Below are positions 1 through 13,963 of a stretch of 64,000 nt of DNA, one piece after another. The stretch spans positions 558,001-622,000 of the forward strand of contig JAVTVJ010000666.1 of NCBI GenBank assembly GCA_034509425.1. The letters are read 5' to 3'. Source of the DNA: Eopsaltria australis. Lineage: Eukaryota > Chordata > Aves > Passeriformes > Petroicidae. The notes under the pieces are model-generated. The model had not been told where the DNA came from, ran no database searches, and was given only the letters and a program-made list of their open reading frames with translations. The position numbers and the translations under genes are program-made. Position 1 is the stretch's first letter, and each line of letters begins with the position of its first letter.

Positions 1-3000
1 CCATGGCACCTGGAGGGGATTTACATCACAACTGGCACAGGGACATGGTCAGTTCTCCACACTTCTCTCACCCTCTGACCCCTGCACAGCACTTCTGCAC
101 CACACTGAAAGACAAACAAGAAAATGCTGTTTCATTGAAACAGCCAAGTGCCATTTGTGGCTGTTGGACAGATGAGGACCCAGGGGTGTCTCAGCAGGAG
201 CCATCAATCAAGTGGATCCACTGGGAGATCCTATAGGAAAGGGGAAGATCCTGACCACTGGCAGGACATGGCATTACAGGGCACTCTTGTCATGGTATGT
301 GGGATTGGAGAAAGTAAGAAAAATATCAGGTGAAGACTGTGTCTGCCTTCTTGCCCTGTGCTGTGCTCTCTCATGAGGCAGAGCACAGCAGTCATCCCAT
401 GCCTGCTTCCTCTGCCCTCATAGGGCACGCTGGCACAGCTTTCTGAATGCCAATGTGTCCAAGAGATATCAGCCAATGATCAAATAACCTGCCACAAGAG
501 AGGCAAAAATCTGCATGGCCAGCACAGCAGAGAAGGGCTCCATTCTTCAGAGAGTTCAGGCCCTTGGCTGGGACAGGCTCAGTTGTCAGTCCTCAGAACA
601 AATGGATGGGAAACAATAAAATGAAGGTGCTTTACACCATTGTCCCACTATTGCTCGTGTCTGTGTAGAAGAACACAAAAAGGGGTTAATCTAATTAGCC
701 AGTTTTACTCCTGGGACTGGCAGAAGTTGCCAAAATTAGAAACGCCCATTGCAAACCCTTTCCCAGGCTTACCAGCCTCCAGGGGCTGGTGGAAGAGAGG
801 CAATATAATCCCAAAACAGCAGTGTTTGGTACAGCATGTACCATCACATCCTGCCACGGACATGGCACATGGCACTCTATCAAGTCATGCTGCTAAAGGG
901 ATGACACTGGAAAAGCATGTCAGGTGTCCCCCTCAATGATGGCTGCCCCAGTCTCCCTCTTCCCTCTACTAATGCAACTCCCTTTTTAGTTTTCATTGCT
1001 GAAAGCCTGTCAGACTGTGAAATAATCAGCATTTGGAGCCCACTGTTTCTCTTGTCTCCAAGGAAACTCTGCTTTATGTTCAACATCAAAACAAGCAGAA
1101 TTTTCAGTGAGGGAAGTCTCTGCAGGTAGCAGCAAGGAAGCACCCAAAGTAGAAGAAGAAGAAATCTCTGCAGGAGAGGTGTTGGAAAGAGTAGTGCACA
1201 GTTAGGCAGATAGGGAAGGGCAAGGCAAGGGATCACTGAAACAGCTGTGCCAGTCTTTCTGAGGTGGACTTCTGGTGCTGGGTCACCAGGGGAGAGGAGT
1301 TAAATATCCCATCCTCACGTGGAGGAGAGGCTCAGTGCTTGCAAGGAAGGGACATGTCACTCTGCTCAGTGGTCTAAAAGTTGCTGTTAGCAGCTCTCAA
1401 GTTCTATTTGCTTTTGGGCAGACCATGGGCACTCCAGAGTGGGAAGCTACAGTCCCCCCACTGCCAGCTGAGCAAAACAGGTGCTTTGTGGGATTGTCTT
1501 TGCAAGGATGGCAAAGGAGGAGTAGATGTCTCCACTCCCACCTGACTTCCCCCCATCAGTAGCTCAGCGCCTGTGATCAGGAGCAACAAATCGCTGGATT
1601 TGTGCTATTGGCTGGGCTTTTTTTCAGTCCTGAGGACTAGGATCTCTATCCTCACAGGGTTCATAGATCCCCCTGGGCTGGAGTCATGCTCACCCCCTGT
1701 GCTATTAGATCCTTTGCAGCCTGGCCCATTGCTTGCCCTTGGGAAGGGATGTACAAGCTGAAAGCAGTGCAGCCAAAGAGCCTATGTTGAAAATTTCCAT
1801 TTGCAAGCCCAACTCAGCCATCTTTGCATTACTATAGCAGCCCCTGGAAGGGCTTTCTGTTCAGCAGGGCATTTCTGTTTCTTGATACCTGTCAGTCCTC
1901 CCTCCCAGACAAATCCTACCACAACAGTGGACCCAGGAGGAGAACAGATCTGCTCAGGGCCTAGCCACTGACCAGGTAAAGGGAGAGGAATCTGCAAGAG
2001 GCAGGAATTTCAGCCCAGCTGAGCTCTACAATGACAAAGTGATCACCAGCTGAGCAGTGGGTTTGGGGCCTAAGTCCAATACTGGAAGGACAAGTTCCAC
2101 TCTCTGCAATGCTCCCGACTCATGCCAAGGTCCTGTGGTAAGGTTGTCTCACTCAAGCTTCCCACTATGCATTTAACCCCAGCCCAAGATACAGAGTCCC
2201 ACTTTTAGAGCATTCCCCACTGGGCAGCCCCCTGTTCTATAGCAAATGAGAGCTATCCCTGCCACTCTCTCATGCACATGCCCAAGGAAATCTCCTGTCC
2301 TGCTTCAGCCCCTGGTACTGGCACCACTCTTATTCATGCATTCAGATTCACTGACAAAACCACTCACCTGGAACCAGTGCAGGTTGTCAAGCAGAGAGGG
2401 CAGCGAGTCGTTTTCGTCTTGGGGGTTTACTCTGCGTTATTTTGTTCTTTAATTCTTTCAAAGGTAGGAAGCAGGATTTTCTCCCTAGAAAGATACAGTG
2501 TTAGCAGAGAGCTCAGAGCAGTACCTCCTGAGAGAGGAAAGGAAGACTGTATATGCTCAGGATACATGGCAGAAAGGGGTGGGGGAGTGGCATGTAGGAG
2601 GAGACAAAAAAAATCTTTGATGATTGCACCAGACCGGAGCACAGAAAGCACCTGTCACCAGGAGGTTGCACAGAGCCCTTACTGGGTTTCACAGTATCAG
2701 TGGGTTTGCACTTTCTTCTGCCTCCTCACATAAGCTTCAAGGAGAGGTAGCAGTAACAGAGAGCAGGACAGCTGTTAAATGAGAATCAAATCTCATCCCC
2801 GTTCCACTCCTGCCACTTACAAGCGTTCCTTCCACAAGGGAGGCTGCATAAGTCAATCCAGCAGCAACAGCTGAGTACTGGACAGGCAGGTCCTTCACTG
2901 GTCCAGATTGTATGCACAGGACCTCTAAGGTCCAGACACACCCCTGTGGTTTGTCCCGATCAGCCTTAGGGGAAAGATATGTGTCTGTGCCTCAGCCAAA

Positions 3001-3703
3001 CTGCTGCAGTTTCCCTTTGATGTATTAGGCACATCATAAGGAGGAATCAGTTCACTGAGCATGCAAGGGAAATACAGTAGCTGTACAGTCTGTCAGGGAG
3101 ACAGACTCTGCTTCCAGTGAAGCAGGCAAAACTTCCACTGCTCACTGATTTCCTAAATATTGATTCCTGAGGCAGTTTCTTAGATAAAAGCCCCATATTT
3201 CAAAATTTTGGTCAATGCACTATGTCAAAACCACAAGTCAGGTTACAGGTGTGAGCACCACACAGCCCGTGCTGGCCTCCGAATGTGGCAGAGTGAAAAA
3301 TTATATCCAAAAATCAAGCCATAGCACCAAAGTTACAACAGCATCTCTGTTTCTAGCCCTACCAGATACATGACTCACAATGGACATATCAGTTGTTCAA
3401 TGGAAGAAGCCATCACCTTAATTCAGGTGGCCCCTCTGTAGGGGTTTTGCTGTGTGCTCTGGCTTTGGCATACCAAGGCTGATATGTCGTGTCTGCAGCT
3501 GAAGCTTGTCACAGAGTATGAACTCATCCAGCCAGGAGCAGATCAAAGCCAAAGCATCATGCTCATTTTACAGACAACCCTGGAAATTAAATCCCCCCAA
3601 ATCCTGTGTCCCCATCAGCTCTGTAGCAAGAGGAGAACTGGACCTCTTTAGCCCAGGTTACAGAGAGTAACTCTCAGCACCAACTGGCTTTTTCAGGCAT
3701 TGA
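1..3703. other. Upstream intergenic DNA, no gene recognised
   Basis: I see no exon chain, RNA gene or clear mobile element here. Open frames are short (under about 155 codons), overlap on both strands and have no recognisable domain. The stretch at 2272-2733 is the longest and is probably chance. Some old, diverged repeats may be present but are below what can be called by eye. Confidence 0.5.
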
Positions 3704-3935
3704 TCATAGAATTGTTTAGGTTTGAAAAAAACTTTAAAGTCATTGAGAGCAACCATAAATCAGGATGGTGATTAGATGGAACTTTTCTCAATGAGCCACT
3801 TGGAGTCTCGGTTCTTGACTGTCTCTGTCATTCTCCCTTGTTTAAACTTGCTCCAGACACAAGCCATCGCTGCATTAGGAGACAAGGACACATTCTCTGA
3901 ACTCAATAAATTATTTGGTATGGCTCACTAATGGC
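3704..3935 (-). repeat. Old CR1 LINE 3'-end fragment
   Basis: The plus strand opens with a run like the reverse complement of a CR1 3' end (TCATAGAATTGTTTAGG...), followed by the expected 'AAAGTCATTGAGAGCAACC'-type sequence. It is diverged and truncated, so the outer border is approximate. Confidence 0.45.
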
Positions 3936-5348
3936 CCTAATCTTCCTATTGAAGGTTCAACAACAACTCAGGTCATACAAATGTCAACTGAGGTCTGTAA
4001 ATTCAAGTCCTGTGCCCTGCAAAGTTTCAGTCATCTTTTCAGAAAAACACATATTGGAATGGGCTACACAAGAAAATATTTTTTATTCTAAAATTAATGT
4101 TTCTGCTTTTGGGGAACAGGTGTGCTCTGCCTGTACCATGCACCAAAACCCTCCTGCAGAAATGTGGCTGAGAGCCAGTCCAGTCACAGAGGTAAAGGGA
4201 GAGGGACTGTGGTGGCCCAATCTGGTACACAGTTGATTTTCTTTGCTTCTTCTGCTGGTTCACACTGGCCATTGCTGGGGCAGTCCCAGAGAAAGGACAT
4301 CTCCTATTCCTCATGCCCCTGCTTCTCACATAGCTTGGCCAGAAGCTGCTCTTGCAGAAGGGTCCCTAACAGCACTGTTGGCTACTGCTGGGGGCTGATG
4401 ACCTGTAGCAGAGCACTGTTACCCTGGACAAGTGCATTTCTGGTGCTACCCAGAGACTGGCAGAGCAGCCACGCACTTGGCCACCCCTCAAATGCTGTTC
4501 TATTCCCTGATTCCACCTCAGGCAGCAGTGTTTGGCTAACAGTGAATGGTTGCCCCTTCCACCTCCTATGCCTGAAGTTCAGTTTGACTTCTAGAATCTG
4601 TGCTAATTCCTACCCTGTTTTTTAATCCCCTGGTTAGCACCCATAGGCCTTTTTAAGCCATAAGCTTGCAGTGACAAGTGCCTTAAACCTTCTCCTTCGG
4701 CAACTTTTTCCATATTTCAACTTGTACCTGTGGCAATTTCCAGACAACTTTGAGTTATTAAATAGGACACAGAGCAGCAGCCTGAAGCTATGGAGGAGGT
4801 GAAGAGCTCTGCTCCCTCAGGATGGAGCTGCCTGATGCCCAGGCAGTCTTTCCAGGGTAGAGCAATCCTTGGGGAACAAACCCCATGGTCAGCTAACTCC
4901 CCCGACTCTTTTCTTGTTCTATGAGTGCCAGGCACACTTGATTATCCACATCAGAGGCCACATGATGCTCTAAGTTTTCAACAATGGGTAAAAAGGAAAC
5001 TGACAATATCACCTTGTGAGAGGCAATGAGAAAAGATATGACAACTGCACCTCATGTCATGGAGTCACCTTACAGAGAGTGTTCTGATGCTATCCTTGCA
5101 CAGCTGCTTGAAGATAAAGGAAGGGCTGGACAGGAAACAGCCTGGAACAGCTTTTCAAAATTAGCTCCCTGGAAGTTTCCTCCACAAAGTACCTTTCAAA
5201 ATGATTTATGCTAATTCCACAAGTAGACTAAAAATGTTACATAGGGAGAGGACAGCTTGTTTTGCACCTTTTCTATCTTTAAATACATCCTCAGTCTGTA
5301 TTGATACCTTTTTCTCTAGTCCTAGAAATATGGGCCAGACACAGATAG
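3936..5348. other. Intergenic DNA, nothing recognised
   Basis: Only short overlapping open frames occur on both strands (for example 4122-4625). None has a recognisable domain or exon-like splice context. Confidence 0.45.
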
Positions 5349-5790
5349 TGTGATAAAAAGGGGTACATTTATAAAAGGATCCTTAGGTGCACAGTCCATT
5401 AGGTGGAAAACGCCGAAGATGCTTGCCCCGTGTGACCCATGTACAATCTTTATAGATTCTGCAAATGAACATATCTGACAAGAGCCCCCCAATCAGAAGT
5501 ACACTCGATGAAGTAATGCCCCCTTAGCTCTAGCACCTTCTAAATCCGCCTCCCTCAGATAAGGACCAGGCCCTGTTTATAAAAATATGTCTTGAAAAGC
5601 TGGTTTCTAAGTTTCTAAGGAGAACCACGATAGCATAGGGTTCCTGGAATTTGTTTTGTCTTTCTGCCAAGGAAAATACTGAAGCTAAGTTACAATAATA
5701 GACTACAAAGCTATATGTGTAAAGAATATAGAAAATATATAAAAGAAAAAAGGTATAAATCCAGACATCATCAGTATCTCTGCCCAAATT
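5349..5790. repeat. LTR-like dispersed repeat, copy 1
   Basis: This stretch aligns by eye along its length with 9680-10101. Both begin TGTGAT. They share 'ATGAAGTAAT' followed by a C-rich run near 5510 and 9810, 'AATACTGAAG'/'AAGTACTGAAG' near 5673 and 9989, and 'CAATAATAG' plus a shared 'AAAGCTAT' just downstream. Similar length and order suggest two solo LTRs of one family. The strand cannot be fixed, and the right border (about 5790) is approximate. Confidence 0.55.
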
Positions 5791-8424
5791 GGAAAGACCC
5801 AGGTCCTAAACAAGTGAAGTTCTGGGCAAATGACTCTTGAGACAAATTTTTACAAAGGGCTTGTGTGTCTAAAGGAGAGGTTTGCATGTCCAGCAGAACA
5901 ACTCCTTTATCATCTCTGCTTTTTAAGAGAGACTGATTTCTATTGGATCTTTAAAAAGCAAAACACCTAAAAATGTGCTAAGGGTTGTCTCACTATGTAA
6001 TAAGGTAAATCTCGCATGTGAGTCTCTGTTAGAATGCAGTTAGATGTCCAGTTTGGACACACGACCTGGAGGAGGCATTGAGGCTGTGGACTGGGATACA
6101 AAACCTAAGTAGATGGTTGTATCCACTGTCCCATGGCTTTTCTGGCTTCCAGCAAGCACTTAGTATATCGTCCTTTTGAAAGTGCTTGATTTCTCTGAAT
6201 TGCTGGAAAAAACCCTTCAGGACCATGATGTAGTGAATGGCAGGTGTGACAGCCCTGTCAACTGAACATGTGATGACTGGGAGGATGGATACGGACCATC
6301 CATACCTAGACCTGCCCTAGGACATGGATACATTTTGCTGGAGTGTAAAAAGCCACTGGGATATTCCCTGCTGCTAACTGTCGTGGGGAAAGATGTGATT
6401 TCTTTGTGTGTTAAGCAATCCTTCAGCCCTCCCTTCCCTAAATTTTGCAATTCTATAGTCTTGTTCTCCTTGTTACAGTAACCTTAATTTGGGGGTTGGT
6501 ATTAATTCTGTTGCCTGCATTGCTCACTGGCCCTGAGAATGGAGATCAATTATGCAGCTGTGACCTTCATTACAAGTTAGCAGACTTTCTGCAAATGAAC
6601 TTCCTTCATGTTTCACAGAGCTACTCAAATAATGGAATTTCCTTCCTATGGGAAATGCCAATCTTTCAACATCTATTTTTGCCCTATTTTTTAACAAAAA
6701 GTCAAAATTTCAACTCTTACGAGACATAAAGCTCAGGAAAATTCAGAAATGTAAAGAATTGTTTTGATTTGGATTATACTGATGTAAATCTACTCCTACC
6801 TGAGCTGTAGAATTTCTTCATGTGAGTGCCTCTCATAATTTTTTTACCTCATTTTTTATAGACTACAAGTCTTATGGTGCTCTGCAGCATCCCCATGTAG
6901 CCAAGCTCCTATGGTGCATTTTCCTGGATGCAGCCTGGAGGGAGAAGCAAGGGCCAAGGAGAACAGGGCCCAGAGAGCTAAAAGAGAAAGAGCACGTGAT
7001 GCCGTTCTCACTGGCAGCACCGGCCAGGACATTTGGTTAGAATTTCTGATGGGACAACAAAACAAACACGGTGAAGCTAAAAAATTGTATATCCCGTGAC
7101 AAAAATTATTACCTCCAAATTTTATCTGCATAGTTTATCTGATGAGTGAGACAAAGTTTCGTGAATTTCTGTAGTTTCTGTCATTCTAAAGTGCCCTCAT
7201 TTTCTTCTTGGCTCTGCTGAGAGGATATGTAACTGAGGCATTTTAGCTGTTTTGAATCCCAGCTTGTGCTCCCTGCTTCTTCCAGGTGCACTGGAACTTG
7301 TGTGGCACACTCCTAGGAGGAGTTCTGCATTGGGAGTTTGTGTGATTTGCTATGTATATATATATATTTTTTTTTAGCAATCCCTGTAAATCATGGTATG
7401 GTCACAGCCGCTGCGAACTGCAGATTCTTACAGTGGTTACTCTGATGCCTGACTTTTAAAAAACACCATTTTCCTCAAACAGTTTGAGAAACTGCACTGC
7501 CAATGGCACTGGAAAATAAATCCCCTGCTCTCATCCTGAGAGGTTCCCTGGTGGAAACTCACCTGATTCCCACAGCATGACAAGAGGGGTGAGGAGTCAT
7601 TTTGATTTTCTTCCCTGCCCTAATCCACCTCTGATTCTTCCTCCCAGCCCTACACTTGTCTGCTGCACTACAAACTCACAGTTGTTCTCCCTGACCTACT
7701 TGAGATTTGAATCAGGTTTCATGTCACAAACAAGTTCTTTCTAAAGACCTTTTTATTTTAATTTGCATTATTGTATTTGTACATTTAATTCTACTGTATT
7801 TTGTGTTTTACTCATGACTTGGGAATGCAGCTTTCTTCCACTGCTTGTGCTGCACAGAGATAATTCCAATGCCAAAGATAATTCCAATGCCAATGTGGCA
7901 TTGTGTTATTATTTCTTTTCTTCTTTTCCATGAGCAGGCTGCCTCTCTCCTTCCTTCCCACCTCTGCTCTGCCTCTTGCAGTCTGGGGCTGGCTGTGCTT
8001 TCTACTGCACAATTGGCCTCCCTGGTTCTCAGGCTCCAAGGTCTAGCAGCTCTCTCCACTGCACTGTTGCGGTTTCTGTGCAGAGTGGATTTCCAGTGAA
8101 GATGCCAACAGTCATCAGCTGCCTGGCTGAATATCAGCACAGAGTTTATGTTCTTTGTCACAGTGTCTGGAAATTCACTTTCTGCTTCTGCACTAGATCA
8201 GTCATAAATGCAACACACCAGAGGTGCCTTCTCTATGTGTTATTGGCATTTTAACTATTATATAACTCTTTACACCTATATGAGATTCTTCTTTGTTACA
8301 CTAGGCAGTTTTCTTACACTCACTTATAAGTTTGGACAGCTGAATTTCACATGTGCCCAATTGCTCTGGCTGCTCTACAGGGAGATGTGCAATGCAACCT
8401 CACAAGTGAATTCACAGTAGGTTG
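5791..8424. other. Intergenic DNA with a small AT microsatellite
   Basis: No gene is recognised. A (TA)n followed by T-rich sequence lies at about 7350-7376. A short direct repeat (AATTCCAATGCCAA) occurs near 7861-7892. Open frames near 7808-8254 overlap on both strands and look like chance. Confidence 0.45.
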
Positions 8425-10560
8425 AAGCATTTCTCAGGGCCCATCTTTGTACACTCTGGCACTGACTGGGCTGTGGTTTTCTGGATCCTCCTTCCAATCC
8501 TTCTTATACGTGTGCCTCATTTCCATGAGGCGTGACTTCCACGTGTTGACTTCCAGTGACCCAAGACCTCTGGGGCTCACTGGGAACTGCTGGTAAAACA
8601 TGTGAGAGAGTGGCTTGGTGAGCTCTTTCGCCATCTCCTGCAGTACCCTTGGACTTGTGCTGGTCTAAGTGGCATAGCAAGTCACTGGTCATTCCCTCTT
8701 GGATTATAGGGTCTTCATTCTGCTCCCCATCTCTGTCTTTCAGTTCTGGGTACCCTGAGGACAACTGTTCTTGCTATTAAAGACTGAGGCAAAGAAGGCA
8801 TTAAGTACTTCAGTCTCTTCCTCATCCTTTGTGGCAATGTTTCTCACCACATCCAATAAGGGATAGAAATTCTCCTCGGCCTTCCTGTTGCTGATGTATC
8901 TATAGAAACACTTTTTGTTATCTCTTACAGCAGTGGACAGATTAATTTCTAGCTGAGCTTTGGCCCTTCTAACTTTCTCCCTGCACAACCTCCCAACATC
9001 CTCATAGTCCTCCTGAGTTCCCTGCCCTTTTTCCAGAGGTGATAAATGCTCTTTTCCTCCCTGAGTTCCAGCCAAATTTCTCTGTTCAGCCATGCCAGTC
9101 TCTTCCCCACTGGCTTGTCTTTTGGCACATGGGGATTTCCTTCTTGAAGAATGTCAAGCCTTCCTGGACCCCTTTGCCCTTCAGGGCTGCTTCCCAAGGG
9201 ACTCTCAATCAGTCTCCTAAAAAGACTAAAGTCTGCTCTCCAGAAGTCCAAGGTGGTAGTTCTGCTGTCCCCCTTCCTTATTTCTCCAGTATCAAAAAGT
9301 CTGTGCCTTCATTATAGCTGGGTCCAGATGGCCTCAGCTGTCACACCCCCCACCGGTCCTTCTCTGCTCACAAACAGCAAGTCCAGTGGGGCAGCTTCCC
9401 TGGCTGTCTCAGTTTCACCTGTGTCAGGCAGTTCTCTTCCACACACTCCAGGAACCTCATAGACTCATAGTCTTCTCTCCGTTGTGTTGTGGTTCCAGCA
9501 GACATCTGGTAAGTTAAAGTCCCACACAAGAACAAGGCCCAGTGATTGTGGGGATTTTTCCAGCTGCTTATAGAATGTTTTGTCTGCCTTTTCTTCCTGC
9601 TTGGTCAGTCTATGACAGTCATTGACATTCCCCTTTAACCATAAACATAACCATAAACATAAGCATTCAATCTTATCATTGTGATGCCTTTATCAGCCTG
9701 AAATGCACAGCAAAATGCACACTGAAATGCACACATGATGTAGGGCTATGACACTTTTAAAGGTTTAGCATATTAGCATAATTGACAAGAATCCCTAATT
9801 AGAAATACAGTTAATGAAGTAATTCCCCCCTTGATTTAGACTCCTACTGAAGCCTCCCCCCTTAGTTCTAGCCCCACATTGTTTATGTCTACATACACAG
9901 GAAAGCAGAAGAATCGTCTCGGCTCACTGAAGAGGTAAGATTAGAACAGGATTCCAGGAATGTGCCTGTCTTAATACAGTACAGGAAAAGTACTGAAGTA
10001 AACTAAGAAACTATGTAAGTATTCAATACAATAATAGTCTAAAAAGCTATGAATATATGAGAAATATTTTAAAAACAAAGATCTTGTGGCATCAATTGCC
10101 ATCATTAAGCTCTAGGCAGTCAAACCACTCCCTCACACACAGGGTTACCACAACACTTCCCTTTCCTTGTCTGTCCCTTCTGAGATGTGTACAGCCACCC
10201 GTTGCAGCACTCCAGTCATGCGAGTTATCCCACCATGTCTCTGTGATGGCAACTATGTTGTAGTTCTCCAGCTGCACCATGGCTTCCAGCTCTTCCTGTT
10301 TGTTGTCCATGCTGTGGGTATTGGTGTAGGTGCACGTCAGTTGATCCATTGATCCCACCACCTTTTTGGAGGGAGAAGCTCTAATTCCTTCGTGACTATT
10401 CTCAGATGATTCCATGGTTTCTAACCCATCAATAACCCTTGCTTCTTTGCTGCCACATCCATCTCCATCCCTTCCCAAGCATGGAGATGACAGATTGAAG
10501 GACCTCACTAGCACCCCATCTCTAACACTGGTGCACTGCCCCCCAGCTTATCTCTAGTGA
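8425..10560 (-). mobile_element. CR1 LINE ORF2 remnant, split by an LTR-like insertion
   Basis: Reading the minus strand from about 10514 down, the first part encodes the N-terminal endonuclease of CR1 ORF2 (motifs 'NTHSMDNKQEELEA' and 'IVAITETWWDNSHDW'). After a 422-bp insertion (9680-10101) the rest of the endonuclease continues ('DFNLPDVCWN' near 9490). The linker to reverse transcriptase follows at 9251-8740 ('AWLNREIWLELREE', 'DNKKCFYRYISNRKAEEN', 'VLNAFFASVFNSK'). The element breaks off in early RT near 8434. It has several frame breaks and no RT catalytic core, so it is inactive. It is a 5'-containing piece, unlike the usual 3'-end CR1 fragments. Confidence 0.88.
9680..10101. repeat. 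LTR-like repeat copy 2, nested in CR1, with possible 4-bp target duplication
   Basis: A 422-bp block interrupts the CR1 endonuclease frame. It begins TG (9680) and ends CA (10101), and is flanked by TCAT at 9676-9679 and 10102-10105. Removing it restores CR1-like sequence on both sides. It is homologous to 5349-5790. The layout fits a solo LTR; the 4-bp duplication could be 5 bp with an ambiguous edge. Confidence 0.65.
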
Positions 10561-11479
10561 GCCTGGGTTATTCACCTTCGTAGTTTTTCTCACTTTGTCT
10601 TTTCACTGCCCTGTTCCCCACTCAGCAGCACTTTCCTGCTGCTCTTCCCTAACTCCCCAGCCTCCCTGCCACCACAGGTGGGTGATGATGAGGTAACAAA
10701 GAACAGTTACGGAGAAGGGAATCCCATTCAAGAATAAGAGTTGGGTTCTTAGAAAGCAAAGGTTATTGGGTTGGAAGCAATCACTCTGGAACAGTTTCTG
10801 GCTTGAGTGATGTTAGACGATCCCTGGTAACCCAAGAATCTTCAGTATAGAGTGATGTTATCCCATAGGACAACCATGGTAGTAGAAAGGCCAAAACTGG
10901 AGGAGCAGCTGTGTTGAGAGGAGCGACATTTAGATTCCACTACATTGTTTGAAGGCATTTTTTATGTAGCCAAGCAATTAAAAAAAAAAGCAAACAATCA
11001 TTGGCAGCAGCAGCAACCATCTTCTGAACAGTAGTGGACACAATTATTATTTGTTCTGAGCATGGTTTGTTTCTGTGGGTAAGACTCTGCAATAGAGCAC
11101 CTTCACGTATCCCCTGTTCCGTGTCAATAGACTGAAACGGCTAAACTGGCAGTTAATTATTTCAGGGGAATATCTCACATGATTTTGCAACAATAGCACA
11201 TGACTTTCATTTGAGCATCCTCTATTAATAAGTTCTACAAACCAGAGGATGTCACAAAGCCTTTCTATTGCTTCAAGTAGCTCAGTCTGATACTGCTATG
11301 GGCTGTCTGCCTTCTCTGAGCTGGGAAAATGGGATGGAAAGGCTTCACTTCTGCTGCTCTGATGATATATTTGTCCAGATTTAACTTGGCCCATTTTCTT
11401 TTCCATTCTCCATATAGTATTACCATTGGCATGGTGCTCTTCTCCAACAGCACCTGATGCTGTGTATTTGTATATGTAT

Positions 11480-11560
11480 TACAAGGACAAAAGGGACCAA
11501 GTGTGATCATCTAATCTGACCTCCTTTTTCAGGACAGGAATAGCCCTGTGTTAATTAATT
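11480..11560 (-). repeat. Possible ancient CR1-like 3' fragment
   Basis: The run GATCATCTAATCTGACCTCC followed by a degraded 'CCTGTGTTAATT' matches the general pattern of antisense 3' ends of old sauropsid CR1 elements. It is very short and diverged. Confidence 0.35.
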
Positions 11561-13963
11561 TTCTTTTAAGTAGAATATACAGTTTTAAAGAAATTTTAGA
11601 ACCTGCATTACTGTCTTCTGGTGGTCATGAATTCACCACAGTTTCAGGCAAATTATATAAGCCTGGGTCTACCTGACCCTGGAAATTATGGATAATCACT
11701 ACAAAGAAGCTGCTGCTGTAGAGGAGCTGAACTGAACTTACTAATGCTAATGGTAATGCTGACATTGACACACCAAGAGGCTGTAGCTTAATCACCACAG
11801 ATAAGCAAACACTCATGCATACAGCACCTACAGGCAGTCTTAGAGACTAAAATGCACATGAGGTCTGTGGTATGAAAGTCTCAGTCCAGGTGGATGATCC
11901 TGCAGCTGTCAGTGGGACAGCAGCACCTCCAAGATTTTTCCAGATGCCCCCACAAATCATCACTTCCCTCAGCATAGATTCACATGGTTCCACTTCCTCT
12001 CCTTCCAAGTGAGATCTTAAACTACAGACTGAAGCGTTATGTTGACTTCTGGGATTTTATTTTGCAATTTGGTTTCCACTGGGAGTCTACCCTGTTATTC
12101 AATGGCTTTCTGGAAGGAGAAGAATTAAAACCCACAAGACTTCAGAGAATGCAGACAGCTCTAGAGGAAATCTACACTATTGGCTTTCCTTCATTGAATT
12201 GCACAATCCCCTGAAACCATCTAATTTCAACTGTTCCTCATGGACTTTGTATTTCATTCTCTCAAGTTCTCTCTAGGAAAAGTGCTCTATCTCCCTCTTC
12301 TTCAGAGACTTTATTTCACTCTGGTAATGGCACTCTTCTGTCATGTTTCTCAGGCTCCTAATTTTGACAAAGTATCTGTTCACCTTCACAGCCTTGCTGT
12401 GAGACCCCCAAGTGGAGAACTCAAAGGTTCCCGGACCCAGCAGAATCTCCAAATCTTCCCCATTGTGGATCATCTCCTGGAAGCTGTATCAGAAAGATAC
12501 AGGATCTCCACTTTCAGACTGCAGGTGACACTATGTGCATCTCCCTGCCAAACTGCCTTTCTCACCAAATGGTGTCTTATACCAAAGGCATATGTAGCTA
12601 TCTGCCTATCTTTGTATCTTGTTCTGTCAGCAAGATTTCTGCCAGATCTTTTATATATTAATATATTAACATATTAATGCAGTCTGATGTCAATAAACCA
12701 GCTTTCAAATTAACAGTTGAACAGGTTCAACTTCATAAGCTTTGCCCTTTCTGCTATATCTTTGAAGGATTACAGGGTTTAAAGAGGCACGGCCAACTCT
12801 TCAAACAGTTCCCCAGAGCTGGTGTCTCAGGGATCGGTTTGCCCCTACTGGTGCTACAGAAGGGTTTGTTGAGCACACTTCACTCACTGAGACTGCACAG
12901 ATCTGGTGCCTAGATCTCCCTGGCCCATGCAGGCAGCACAGACAGGACTGGGCTGTGATTCGGAAGGTCTCCACACATGGGAAGGGTGCTCCAAGTTGAC
13001 TATCCTGCACCAGCACATAGCAGTCGTGTATAGGCACTCACACTATATGGCATCACTGTTACCTCCAACCAAGCATCCTTGGTTCACACACAGGGAGTTT
13101 TCTACCTATCCCCTCTCATGGGTCATAAAGCAGATGGATCATGAGGTGGCCCCAGATGCCTGTGGGTGTTAGGCTGAGCTCAGGCAGGCATGTGGGGCTC
13201 AAGCCCTTGCTCAGAAAAGCTTGGAGTGGTGCTGTGCTGGCTGCACACTGTCAATACAGGCAATACAAGCTATCTCACAGCTCATTACAGAAACTGAGCC
13301 AAAGGGAAGGTACGTTCCCAGCTTATCAGGCCACCTCCTCTGTGAGCTCTCTGATCTACTTTTCCAGTGATTGTTCCTGACCTAGGAGAAGCCCCTGAGA
13401 AATCTCACCGTTCATAGCCTGCAGCTAAATGGGCATCTGCAAGCAGCCATGGTGGGGAGACAGCAGCATGGCACATGAAGTCTGATTAATGAGATGGAAA
13501 ATTCCACTCTTCTTCATCACAGCACACCATGCTGAAGAACTTGGGAAGCAAACCAGCCGTGTGTTTATCTGCTTGCCAGGCTGCTGCTCTGCTTTAGTCC
13601 CATGAATTGTGTACATTTGCCAGGATACCTGCACTATCTGCTCAGTCCTCTTTTAGCACTGTGATAAGAAGTACCTCTGGAACAGCATCTTGCATACTTT
13701 GCTCTGCTTTGAAATACTTTTTTAGCACTGCTGACAGTCAATGCAGTACAACATGAAGGGTGAGGCTCCAGCATGGGGACCAACAGAACCGACTTCTCCT
13801 TCAACTCTGGCCATGCTGAATACAAGAAACCTGTTTCACTGATGCTTGCACTCCTTGCACCTCTTCTAAGTGATCAGCTCTGGACATCTCATCCCAGGTT
13901 AACTCAAACCCTGCCACCTCACGTAAAACTGGTCAAACTTAAAGACTCTTCTTACTTAAAGAC

